This document shows, piece by piece, positions 37,001 to 47,697 of a stretch of 64,000 bases of DNA; position 1 is the first letter of the stretch, and each line of letters starts with the position of its first letter. Made by a program: the position numbers and the translations under genes. The stretch is from Trogon surrucura (Eukaryota > Chordata > Aves > Trogoniformes > Trogonidae), in the NCBI GenBank assembly GCA_020746105.1, contig CM036619.1, forward strand, positions 52,746,635 to 52,810,634, in the 5' to 3' direction. The notes below the pieces were generated by a model. That model did no database searches. It saw only the letters and a list, made by a program, of their open reading frames with translations, and had not been told where the DNA came from.

Positions 37001-39434
37001 ATAAAAAAATCATGACAAATTGGCGTATTTTAGTATTACAGTCTTGATATAACCTTGCACTGCTATGCCCAAAAAATGTGACAGTTCACATTAAAAATGC
37101 AGAAAAAAACCAGGAGATTAAGAAATTCAGAGGTACGAGTGATGGCTCTAGTTTTGCTTTTTAGGCACAAAGTGAAGACAGTAAATAGGGATGTTTCTTG
37201 AACAAAACTTATTAGCCCTTAAGTGGTGCAGAGCATTGCTACAGTGCTGGGGTCCAGGACCCGCTGCATGGTGCAGAGGGTCAACCTTAGTAGTTAAGTT
37301 TAAATCATATCATATTTCAGTGTAATGATTTAAGACCAAACAGATCTGATCTCATTAGTGTGCTGAAAAGTCGTGCCTCCCTGTACATGTTAGAGGAGGC
37401 AATTAACAACAGCATTAAAATGGCACACATATTCCTAAAAACACACATCTCCATTACCTCCCATAACTCCTCCACTTTGTTCCCCAGTGGCGTCCCAAGT
37501 CTTCACCTCAAATTTATGCACCAAAAAGGGATTGCAGTTTTAGGGGGAAGCAGTCAAACTCTAAAGACAATTCATCTTAGGTTGATCTCTCACTTGTACA
37601 GACCATGCTCACATTATAAGGAGAATCAGGTTCACTTTCAGTGCCTGGTAAAAAGCGTCTTTATTTTGCTTTCCAAGGGGAAGGGCTGGAAGCGGGGAGT
37701 CTCTGTTCTGACACACAGAACCTCAGGATAAGGAACGTTTTGTGAAGCTGAAGATAACTGGGCATGTATCCTTCGCAGCACTGGACTGCTTTCATCCTTG
37801 ACATTTCTTCCAGCTCTTTCTTTATTTTACTCTGGTTTTGCTCTGCAAGTCCTGATCAGCTTGTTCTCTCTGCAAGATTACATTTTCCTCCTTATCCTAG
37901 CAGGCAAAGGTGTTTGAACCTCTGTGCACAATGGTCTTTGAGTGCGGATCTAAGCAAACTGTTCAGCAGTTGTGACAAAAAAAAAGGGCTCTGTTCAGCT
38001 CTCCGCTGTAGCAAGAATAAATTCATGTTTTTCCAAAGCAGGAGAAGGAAGAGCCACGAGAAATTTTAAACAACTCCCTTCTTCACAGGCATAGGCTAGC
38101 TGGTGCTATTCTTAGTCCAATGTGGCTGGGAAAAGTAGAATATTGAAAGAGAAGATGAACAATTACAACATCTTACTGAAAATACTCCTGTCATAAGTAG
38201 CTTATATGCTATTTCTGCTCAATATCCATTGCAGTCGTACAGTAATATCTATATCTGTGCAACAACAGATTTCTTTTGTATTTTCACAGCTTCTGACACT
38301 CTGCTTTCCTCTATATTGTTAATATGAATATCCTTTGACACATGCTTGCATGGTATCTTTCTCATCCACATGTTTAAAGTCCTTTGTGCTACCAACCAAT
38401 TCAGGATACGCACCGACTGTATAGTAGCATCGCTCAGGACTTGTTCTGCATTGTATCACACATTTATTATAACTGCTCATGCCTTTGAACTTCTGCGGTG
38501 GGGTCCTGTGACATGTCCAACACACACCACTCAGAGCTCCCGCATATGTTTCATGTTTGTGTCACTATATTCATATAAGCTGTGTTATAACTGGACTAAG
38601 TAAAGGTTACTGGATCACTCCACTTCTAATCCTTAGTTTTGAGATGCTTTTGGGCTTCTGCAAAATGCTTTGGAGTGAATTTTTTTGAAATATGCAGCTA
38701 CCCAGGAAAGAGTTATTTGCAGATGACTACTGGATTTTGTGCACACAAAGATGAGAGACAGAGGAAGAGGTACATTTCTCCAGTATTAGAAAATAGTAAC
38801 ATTTATTGTTTTATTTTTTAGGAATAGTGGTGGCATCAAAACACAGAGAAAGACAAAACCTGTTAAGAAGGTAAGCATCATATAAATAGATTATTTATTT
38901 TAAGACTTTTCAAGGCAGCTGAGAAAGAGAACTGAATTTGCATGCGCACTGAACAAACAGAAGCTTTATCTGCTGACTACATACAGGCTCCAAATTAAAA
39001 TGTAGAAGGGATGATTTTAGCAATGTGTCTAATGCCATTAGTTGTCTGTTAAAGTGTGCACTGTAGAAGGCAAACTGTAGGTAAGCTGAACTGGTACATC
39101 CCGTGAAAGCTCAGTGTACTCTACGTACCGCAAATTCTGTGCACAGAAGACATGGAGCTGCCTCTGAGGCAAACTGGTCAATATCAAGAAAGCTGGGCGT
39201 TCAGAGTAGATTATTCCTGCAGCAGTGCCAGCTTCACTGATTTCAGCGAAGCTGGAGCACAACCAAGGATGAACCTGTCCTGTTGTTTCAGTCCATGCAT
39301 CTTTTTATTTTAAATGAGAGGAACTGCTCACGACAGGATATTTGGTCACATTCCAATTCTCAAGCACAAGACACCAGATGTTTTGTTTTCCAGCACCATC
39401 GCTATACAAGCAGTACGTAGCAAGTACCTGTGAT

Positions 39435-39486
39435 GGTAGAAAGAGAGGAAGAGGAGGAGCAGGAGGAGAGGGAGTAGAAGGAAGCA
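39435..39486 (+). repeat. GA-rich purine tract
   Basis: About 50 bp of almost pure purine (agaaagagaggaagaggagg and similar) lies some 60 bp upstream of the CR1 copy. Confidence 0.8.
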
Positions 39487-39545
39487 GCTTGGGTATTGTA
39501 ATTGAAAGCTTCTCTGTCATCCTGGAGCAACAGTCCCAAATTCTG

Positions 39546-40083
39546 TCCCTGTACTCAGCACTGGTGAGGCCTCCCCTCGAGTGCTGTGTGCAGGTCTGGG
39601 CCCCTCACTGCAAGAAAGACATTGAGGTGCTGGAGTGGGTCCAGAGGAGAGCAACGAGGCTGGGGAAGGGACCAGAGGGAAAGTCCCATGAGGAGAGGCT
39701 GAGGGAGCTGGGGGTGTTCAGCCTGGAGAAGGGGAGACTCAGGGGGGACCTTATCACTCTCTACAACTGCCTGAAGGGAGGTTGCAGTCAGGTGGGGGTC
39801 GGGTTCTTCTCCCAGGCAACCAGTGACAGGATGAGAGGCCTGAAACTGCATCAGGGAAGGTTTCGGTTGGCTCTCAGGAAGCACTTCCTCACGGAGAGGG
39901 TGCTCAGGCATTGGGATGCACTGCCCAGGGAAGGGGTGGAGTCACCGTCCCTGGAGGTGTTTAAGGAGAGGCTGGATGTGGCACTTAGTGCCATGGTCTG
40001 GCCGATGTGGTGGTGTTGGGTCATAGGCTGGACTTGGTGATCTCAGAGGTCTTTTCCAGCCTCAATAATTCTGTGATTCTGTG
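39546..40083 (+). mobile_element. CR1 LINE, 5'-truncated
   Basis: The C-terminal part of CR1 ORF2 plus the 3' tail, antisense to COLEC12 in intron 1. The translation is nearly continuous from [20 protein letters not shown] through [13 protein letters not shown] and [21 protein letters not shown] to [17 protein letters not shown]. The tail ends in two attctgtg units at about 40066-40083. The near-open frame over about 155 codons makes this one of the younger-looking copies in the window, though it is far too short to move by itself. Confidence 0.96.
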
Positions 40084-42282
40084 TGAAAATGACCACCTTG
40101 CCTTTGTCATTGCCCAATTTTGCACATCAGTATTAAGTCATTACTCAAACAATATCCACACTTCAAAATACTTATCACCAGCACTGCCATGACAGATACA
40201 GTTTAAAGTAATAGTTACAAAATATGACACAGGTACGCAGGAAGAAGTTCCCTATTTTAACAATGCTTGTCCCTGTCTTAAATTAGGGACAAAGTTTTTG
40301 AACATGTGGTGGTGTTTGACTGCAAGGAAGCTGTTTTCACTTGTTTCTCAGGCAACAAATACTCCTTCATACCCCAAGAAATAACTATGACTTAGAAGTA
40401 TCATTTGATAAAGACACATCTGACCCTAAAGCAGTCAAGCTGCTTTATAAATCACATGAATTATTACTAAAAAGTATCACAAAGTTTGTGAGTTCAATAT
40501 AGTTTGCTGGAAATAAAACTGCCAGCATATTAAACATAAACTTCAATTTGTTTTACTGATTTAAAACATAACACATTATAAATACCAGCAATGGAAAATA
40601 TAATTTATTCCTTACAGATATTTAGTGATGTAATTATTTAGATATTCCTCCATTCTCCAGAGAGGGTAGATACAGAGACAGCTGCAATCAACAGATCATT
40701 TTGTTGTTATTGAGAAAAATGTGTAACTACACCAAGTTCTACAGTGCTACAATTATCACCACCATCAAGTTTAAAGAAAAAATACGAAAAACTAAATCTG
40801 TACCCAGAAAAGGAAATCACAGAGTCAAAATTTGGTTTGGCTCTCTGGCTTCCATAACATTGGCAATGACACTTGATGTGATGATTTGTCTGAAGCCTCT
40901 CAACTTAGGGGTCCTTCTTTTCATGTTTAATTACTGATTTCTGTAACTCTGCAGGGGAAAGAAATAAGATGGCTGTGATGGCTCTTAAGGAACTCAGATG
41001 GTGAGGACTAGCAACCAGAATGAAGCATCTCCCTCTCACTGTGGTGTAGAGCACCAACATGTGCTCCTAGCAGGAGGAACATCTTCCCTCCAAATGTCAC
41101 TTCCCTACTCTGCAAAGAAGAGCTATGGAGGCAGAACAGAAGGAGATGTGAGTCGCATTTGATGTTCTTGTCGTCCTCGGTCCTATGCATCCTGCCTCCT
41201 CCCAAAACCAGTGCAGCCTGAGTCACAACACAAACAAGAGCATAAAGCTTTCAATGATAACAGGCATGGGTTTATATTATTGGCTCCCCATTGTTTTCGG
41301 TTTGTTCCTACCATCACACTTATCCTGATAATGACAAGCTGATGGCAAAACTTTTGGCACAAGTACCCTATAAATAAAGAACATTGTAAATACATTATTT
41401 TTAACATGTTGCACGGCCCTGTAGAGACACCATTTCAGTGCCAGAAGTAACTTACATAGCATGTGTGGGCTTACAAAAACAACTCCCCCCAAAAAAAAGC
41501 TTCTCCTCCCGTTGGGCAGCTACTCTGGCAAGTGAATAAATAATCACATCACTTGGTGTACCAGACTCTGGAAACTACGTGTAACTATCATGATGTTTAC
41601 TGGCCTCCTGGCATCTGGAATCAAACTCTGCAATCCAAACACAGGCATGCTGGTGCCCACAAGCAATTTTCTTGTATGTACGTTTTTTTCCTTCCACCCT
41701 TCAAGTTTGCTTTTGCCTCTGAAGGAAAACTAGATTCAACTCTCACAAACTCCCAACTACTTCCCAAACTTACAATAATGTCATTTGATTTCATTGTAAC
41801 TTTCTCCCAGTGTGCAAAGTCTCTGCCTTTTGCTGTGAGGCTATCAATTTTCATAAACAGAAGGCTTTCCTGCAACCCCACTGATACATCTTTACTATGT
41901 TACAGTGTAGCAATTTGGCAATCTGCTTCTTTATTTGATTTCAGAAGTGTATTGTTTAATATCTCTCAGTCACAACTTTGTAGGACTGGGTCAACCGCTG
42001 GAAGTGGCATGTTTCACTCATTTAAAATGAACAGAAAGGGAGAAGAAAAAAAAAAGAGAAAGAGTAAAGGAAACAAAGTTTCAGTTTTAACAGATGCAAA
42101 GCAAAAATCAAATATTTTCCAGTCGATGGATGTTGAGAAGAAATATGCCAAATACATTTCACAAGCCAGTTAAGCCTCTACTGGCACCTAATCACTGCCA
42201 GATGTTTAGAAGCAACACCAGGAACATCGCAAAACGCTGGCAAAAAAATAAACAAATAAATATGGGAGAAATAAAAGTCTTC
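40084..42282. other. COLEC12 intron 1, exon-1-proximal part
   Basis: AT-rich DNA between the CR1 and the CpG island. The notable item is a 206-codon plus-strand frame (41553-42173) with no recognised domain, described under findings. Confidence 0.55.
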
Positions 42283-42353
42283 TCGGGACGCCGGGCTGAA
42301 GTAAAAGCTGAGCGCCCAGAGAAAGCGCGGCGGGGAGAGCACTCATGCCGGGG

Positions 42354-42357
<4 letters not shown>

Positions 42358-42392
<35 letters not shown>
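42358..42392. repeat. (CA)n microsatellite in COLEC12 intron 1
   Basis: An uninterrupted run of about 17 CA units begins 321 bp downstream of the exon 1 donor, still within the CpG island. On the COLEC12 strand it reads (TG)n. Length variation between individuals is likely. Confidence 0.97.
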
Positions 42393-42393
<1 letters not shown>

Positions 42394-42713
42394 GAGACAG
42401 GGACACCCCGCTCCTCGGACCGGGACAGACCGACAGGAGCCAAACCCTGTGCGTGGCCAGGGCTGCGCCCCGGGGCGGCGGGGGGAGCCACGCTCTGCCT
42501 CTCCCGGCACGGGCTGCCCGCCGGTGTCCTGTCCGCACCGTGCCCTGCCTGCACCCGGCTTGCAGCCGGCTCACCCTGCCCGAAACGTGCCCTCCCTGCA
42601 CCCTGCCCGCCGCCTGCTCCCTTCCTGCCCACCAGTCCCGCACGCTGCCGGTGCCCGGTACCGGCGGCACACGTGTGCGGGCGGCGGAGCGGGCGCCCGG
42701 CTGCCGTCCCTAC

Positions 42714-42720
42714 CTTTCAT
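42714..42720 (-). CDS. COLEC12: COLEC12 coding exon 1 (ATG AAA G; 7 coding nt)
   Basis: Read on the minus strand, the sequence is gcgccaag ATGAAAG followed directly by the donor GTAGGG (GT at 42713-42712). The coding part is Met-Lys plus the first base of an Asp codon, so the intron is phase 1. The start context is good, with A at -3. Exon 2 begins with AC, completing GAC (Asp), and the joined reading MKDDF is the COLEC12 N terminus. The exon sits inside a strong CpG island, and its upstream part on the minus strand is GC-rich 5' UTR of unknown length. I saw no TATA box upstream, as is usual for CpG-island promoters. A 7-nt coding segment is too short to be found by ORF calling; it is supported only by its junction with exon 2. 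Confidence 0.93.
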
Positions 42721-42987
42721 CTTGGCGCCGGGGCGGGTCACATAGGACGGACGGGGCGCGGCGGGGGCTGCCGCCGGGTGCGGCGGGGCGGGTGCCTGCC
42801 TACTGCCGAGCCATGCCGGGGGTCCGGGCGCGCCCCCGCCGCCGCTGTGCCCCTGCCCTCGCCGCCGCTCCTTGGCCGCCGGCGGCACCGCGTTCTCGCC
42901 ACCAGCTCCGCTCGGCCCGACCCGGCCCCGCCGAGCCGCGGCCCGGCCCCGCCTCCCTCCCCCCGCCCCGGGGAAGGGGCCGCGGCC

Positions 42988-43011
42988 GGGGCCGGGCCGG
43001 GCGGGGGCGGG
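42988..43011 (+). other. G-quadruplex motif in the promoter
   Basis: Five G runs of 3-5 bases are separated by one or two bases (gggg-cc-ggg-cc-ggg-c-ggggg-c-ggg), a textbook G4 pattern. It lies about 270 bp upstream of the COLEC12 ATG on the template strand for that gene. Whether it folds in the cell is unknown. Confidence 0.7.
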
Positions 43012-43525
43012 ATCGGAGCCCGGCCGGCGTCTGGGGTCGGGGGGAGGGAGGTGTCTCGGCCCGGCCCGACGCGGGACCGTCCGGTTCCCGGCGTGCGGGA
43101 CGTCGGGCAGGAGCGTCCGCCCGCGGGAAGCAGCACAGGACAGCACTCGCAGGGCACCCACCGGTGCCCGGGGAGCTTGAGTGGAATGTGGTGTTGCCGG
43201 GAGGGAGAGCGGCCCCTCTCTCTGCCCTCCCCACGCAGGCGGCAGGCACCCGGGGGGATTTCGGCTAAAGCAGCCCTCGGGAGCGTCGCACCACCCGGTC
43301 TTGCCGGGCCAGCGTGTCGCACCGCCAGGGGTCCTGGAGATGTGGGTGTGAGTGATCATCGCACCAGGCGCTGAGGGAGGATTCCCGGACACGCGGGTGC
43401 GGATCTGTCGGCCGGGAAGAGGTGCCAAGAGGTGCCAAGTTCTTCCCGGTGCTGGACGGAGCCCTGCGAGTAGCCCCGTCGAATTCAGTGGGATTGCGCG
43501 CAGCGCCCGCGCTGAACAACGTGCG

Positions 43526-44314
43526 TAAATATTTGTGGGATTAGGGAGACTCGGGCCAGTTGTCTTTTATTTCTCTAGTTCTGGATGTTGCCAGGAATAA
43601 TGGATGGTTTCCAGACTCCCATTTTCATGACAGGTGCGCTTTGATTTTCTGCAAACCCACCCTTTTTTTTGGCTATCAAAGGTGGTGATAAGATGATCCA
43701 GTTTTGACTACTAACATCAGTGTGGATGGAGCAGAGCTGATGCAACATGCACCAGTTTGTTCTGGGGATGGTGACGGAGGCACCAGGCATTCTTTCCCTT
43801 CACAGAGAGAAGATGCACAGGGTTTTGCCTTTGCAATTATTGTTATCACAGTCTGTTGGATGAGGTGATGCCCAAAGAAATACTTATGCTACGTGCTCAT
43901 TTCAGGAGGCCGATGGCTCCGATTAGGATCCCAGTACCAGAAAAGTCATGGTGCAGTATCACAGCGTTAGTCTAACACCAGGTCAAAAACCGTTGAAAAC
44001 CTATTAGGTATGATGTTGACTGAGCAAGGAATGAAGGATTAAATCCACAAAAAGTAGTCACTGTAGAGCAAAAATAAAAGAACGGAAATTTTAATTCCTT
44101 CAGCTGGCCTGGTAATTTGAATTGACACTCGCGTGAGCGCATTTTGCTGACTCGGAGGCAGTACCTTCGGTTTGGAATTGCCGAAAATATTTGAATATCA
44201 GCTGCAGTAGGTGTTTCCTGCTTTAAAACAGCTCTCAGACATCAGAGCAACTTGTCACAGATTTTAGTTTATGCTCCAGTAGTTGACTGGAATATCTATT
44301 TTTGGTAGAAGTCT
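43526..44314. other. Upstream flank of COLEC12, no gene seen
   Basis: The GC content drops sharply after the island. Only short frames are present and none is recognisable. Confidence 0.55.
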
Positions 44315-44464
44315 TGAGTGGAGTCTCCTTCTCTAGAGACATTCAAAACCTGCCTGGACGTGTTCCTGTGCGCTCTGCTGTAGGTGATCCTGCTCTGGCA
44401 GGGGGGCTGGACTTGATGATCTTTGAGGTCCCTTCCAACCTCTAGCATTCTGTGATTCTGTGAT
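44315..44464 (+). mobile_element. CR1 3' UTR fragment
   Basis: About 150 bp of CR1 3' end: the last ORF2 codons (gagacattcaaaacctgcct, matching the FK..L region), then the 3' UTR with gacttgatgatctttgaggt and two terminal attctgtg units. It is severely 5'-truncated. Confidence 0.93.
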
Positions 44465-46160
44465 CTAGACCAGTTTGAACACAATCATCAGGTAAATACA
44501 GATGTCCTGTAGTGTTTTGTTGGATTATGACAACAGCTCTTGCAGTGTTTGTAAAACAGATTAATGCTTGCTCAGCTGTTTGATTAATTTTGGATCCTAA
44601 GTTAGCTCACAATTTTTGTTGTGAAGAATCAGTATCAATCAGTTCCCCAGATTAAAAACCAGTCCAAAGCCCATGAGTATGTCTCTAAGAAGAAATCTTT
44701 CCATTAATTCTCAGACTGGATTAAACCAATAATGAAGCTCCATTTGTCCAAAGGAAAAGTGCTTCTATTTGAAAACACAGTTCAGAAGGAATTCTTTAAG
44801 AACAGAAAAAAAAGAAGAATGTTGCTTTAAACCTGTGTCATCAGGGAATATGCAAGGAGCAGGGCTGTGCAGGAATTTAGGAAATTCCTTAAAAGCAGTA
44901 ACTGATAACACTTTTCTAATTCTTCAGAGACTAACCTTAGCGAACAGAAGGATAGCAACCAAAAGTTGCGGACTGACGAGTGAACTGCTATGTCTGAGGA
45001 AAACATGTTCCTCACTAATTGAAAGAAAAATAATCAGTATTTTGAATTCATGAAGAGTTTATGATTGATTCATTACACCTGAGATCTACTGCCATTCTTG
45101 TGACTTTAAAATCTTTATTTAATTTGTGGACATAGTGGGACACTTTATATTTCTAAAGTAAGCTTCTGTATTATCTTTTAACAGTGTAATTTTGTGGGGT
45201 GCAGCCTTTTGTAGGGCAGCTGGTGTCCTCTGCAGTGGGCTATGGTGAAGGAACGAGGGGACGGTGGTGCACTGGGCAATGGTGACAGAGACACAGCAGT
45301 CCCTGTGGCACTTCTTCCAGCCAGCCTGCTGGCAGTATTTTGTTGGCAGTAGCATTGCAGGTCCCAGTATTTGAATCGCTTCTTGTTCTGGGTGAAACCT
45401 GATCTTTACTGGGGCTGCTCAGAGCTAGATGGTGTGGTTGTCCTGTGGTTTGGGCATCTCTCCCTTTCTCTGCCCACAAGGACACTCAAGGGATGCTGGG
45501 AATCACCCAGAGACACAACCTGTGGCCTGAAAAGAAATTGAGCACAATTCGCCCAAATTTCATTGCTAGCTACTGAGCAGATACCCCGGTATACTTGATT
45601 TCAGGTAGCAAAAGCAGCTTCTCTCCAGCATTACTCCACTGCCTGGGTTTCAGACGGATGCTGACCTTGGACAACCAAATCATTTGCTACTTTCAGACTC
45701 TCCCTTTTATTTCTGCTGAAGTGCAAACTCTCCATGAAGCTGGACCTCCCAGACTTTATATCCATTTCTTACTACGTGGGGATCAAGAGATGTTTCTACT
45801 AGCTAGGTAAACCACTGAATGCATACATATTTAGGGTGCAATACTGTACATAATACAGGGTGCAATATGTAACTAGCATTGCCTAATTCTGGGCCTTCAC
45901 AAGCTTGAACTTTTTATACAGACTTTTTCCGAGTTTCATTTAGAGCCATGGTAAAATTTGCCAAGCCCAATTACACTGCCCAATTTCCAGTTAAAACCAC
46001 TGATCTTCTCAGAAAAACTTTGAAGCATATTTCTGTATTCTTTTATTTTTAGGAACTTTAGACTGTGTTCTAAGGAAATCTGATTTCACAGAAATACTTC
46101 ATTTTAGGGGCTCTTTTGTTACTCAAGTTCAGGACGTAAAAGATGGGGCCTGTTTTTTCA
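44465..46160. other. Intergenic, no gene seen
   Basis: Unique-looking AT-rich DNA. Frames up to about 95 codons (44769-45053 +) have no known domain. Confidence 0.55.
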
Positions 46161-46254
46161 TACAATAATAACAAAAACAACAATAATCATCATCAGCAGC
46201 AGCAGCAGCAAAAACAACAACAACAATAATAGTAATAATAATAAACAACAACCA
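46161..46254 (+). repeat. Compound trinucleotide microsatellite with (CAG)5
   Basis: AAT, AAC and ATC units lead into five CAG units (46194-46208), then AAC and AAT units again. It is an imperfect compound array of about 94 bp. Confidence 0.93.
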
Positions 46255-46618
46255 GCTTACTATTGTAATGGGCTGCCAGTCACAAAGTGATCCCACATTG
46301 CAGCCAGATTCCGACTCAGAGAAGGTCTTGAGGATCTAAACAAATCATCCTTGTTTACATATGTTTACATATTGGCCTGATGTGACTTGTTTATGTGAAA
46401 CTATTACGATTTATTCATCAAACAAGGTATCCAAGTGAGCACTTTGCAGTTGCTGTGGCATAATGTGACTTTAAGCACTTACCAACTATGTGTGTTAATT
46501 TTTTCCTTGCTACAGTCTTCTCTTGATTATCAGGGAAGTTAATTTATAACCCTATGACATCTGTGTCTCTAAATTGGTCCCGTACAACATTTCTGTGTCT
46601 GAATTGGAGCGAAATGGT
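46255..46618. other. Intergenic, no gene seen
   Basis: AT-rich spacer between the trinucleotide array and the next CR1. Nothing was recognised. Confidence 0.5.
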
Positions 46619-47697
46619 TTTGGCAGATGGACCACTTAGTGAATAAGCAATTGGCCAGATGGCTGCACTCAGAGAGTTGCAGTCAGTGACTTGATGTCCA
46701 AGAGAAGACCAGTGGTGAGTGGTGTTCTTCAGGGCTTGGTATTGGGACCAGTGCTGTTTAACATCTTTGTTGGTGACATGGACAGTGGGATCAAGTGCAC
46801 CCTCAGTGAGTTTGCCAGTGACACCAAGCTGTGTGGTGTGATTGACAAGCTGGAAGGAAGGGATACCATCTAGAGGCACCTTGACAGGCTTGAGAGGTGG
46901 GCCTGCACAAACCTCATGAGATTCAACGAGGCAAAGTGCAAGGTCCTGCATCTGGGTTGGGGCAATCCCAAGCACAAATACAGGCTGAGTGATGAGTGGA
47001 TTGAGAGCAGTCCCTCAGAGAAGGACTTGAGGGTGTTGGTCAATGAAAAGCTGAACCTGAGCCAGCAATGTGTGCTCACAGTCCAGAAAGCAAATCACAT
47101 CCAGGGCTTCATCACAAGAAACATGGCCAACAGGTCAAGGAAAGTAATTCTGCCGCTTACTCTGCTCTTGTGAGATCCACCTGGATTACTGTGTCTCACT
47201 CTGAGACCACCGAAGGACATGGACCTGTTTGAAGCATGTCCAGAGAAGGACCACAAAGATGATCAAGGTGCTGGAGCACCTGGAGGACAGGCTGAGAGAG
47301 TTGGTGTTGTTCAGCCTGGAGAAGAGAAGGCTCCGGGGAGACCTTATAGTGGCCTTCCAGTACTTAAAGGGGGCCTACAGGAAAGAAGGGGAAGGGCTCT
47401 TTGTCGGGGAGTGTAGTGATAGGATGAGCAGTAATGGTTTCAAACTGAAAGAAGGTAGATTTAGATTGGATATTAGGAAAAAATTCTTTACTGTGAGGGT
47501 GATGAGATCCTGGAACACATTGCCCAGAGAAGTTGTGGAAGCCCCATCCCTAGAAGTGTTCAGGGCCAGGCTGGGTGGGGCTCTGAGCAACCTGGTCTAG
47601 TGGGAAGTGTCCCAGCCCGTGGCAGGGAGGTTGGAACTAGATAATCTTTAAGGACTTTTCAAACTCAAACCACTCTGTGATTCTATGATTCTGTGAT
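46619..47697 (+). mobile_element. CR1 LINE, 5'-truncated
   Basis: About 1.1 kb of CR1 from mid reverse transcriptase ([38 protein letters not shown]) to the tail with terminal attctatg/attctgtg units at about 47672-47697. The catalytic FADD appears as FASD, and the frame has stops and shifts (for example a stop after EGRDTI near 46873). The last 120 codons remain open (MKHVQRRTTKMIKVLEHLED to SLEVFRARLGGALSNLV). Its layout and start point resemble the copy at 3168-4236. Confidence 0.95.

Larger units (their letters stand above)
30468..39545. other. COLEC12 intron 1, exon-2-proximal part
   Basis: AT-rich intronic DNA. It contains the ATCC array (30945-31020), a small AT run near 33045, an unrecognised 143-codon minus frame (34361-34792) and a purine-rich stretch (39435-39486) just before the CR1. 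No alternative first exon could be supported. Confidence 0.6.
1..42720 (-). other. COLEC12: COLEC12 gene, 5' part (coding start to beyond the left edge)
   Basis: Collectin-12 is a type II membrane scavenger receptor of endothelial and other cells. It has a short cytoplasmic tail, one membrane span, a long coiled coil, a collagen-like stalk and a C-type lectin head, and it binds oxidised LDL, microbes and glycans. Only the first two coding exons are in the window. Their spliced product gives MKDDFAEEEE then VQSFGYKRFG, the vertebrate COLEC12 start from memory. Both splice junctions are canonical GT/AG on the minus strand. Transcription begins in the CpG island above 42720, but the exact start site cannot be read from sequence. 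Exon 3, expected to encode the TQCTKC and transmembrane segment, was not found between 1 and 30416, so the rest of the gene lies to the left. Identification is firm; the 5' UTR end is unknown. Confidence 0.95.
42283..43525. promoter_or_regulatory. CpG island, COLEC12 promoter and 5' UTR
   Basis: About 1.2 kb is very rich in G, C and CpG, against AT-rich DNA on both sides. It contains the COLEC12 start codon at 42720 and many GC-box-like ccgccc/gggcgg sequences. The COLEC12 5' UTR and core promoter should lie at about 42721-43050 on the minus strand. The island continues some 800 bp upstream of the ATG, so divergent transcription to the right is possible but not shown. Several long frames cross it on both strands (up to 426 codons), but they are Pro/Arg/Gly/Ala-rich, overlap each other and reflect low stop density in GC-rich DNA. 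I do not call them genes. Confidence 0.9.

Noticed and set aside
42094-43428. Very long open frames (426, 307, 285 and 194 codons) on both strands
   Set aside because: They overlap in several frames of the CpG island, are Pro/Arg/Gly/Ala-rich and cross the COLEC12 start exon. Low stop density in GC-rich DNA explains them.
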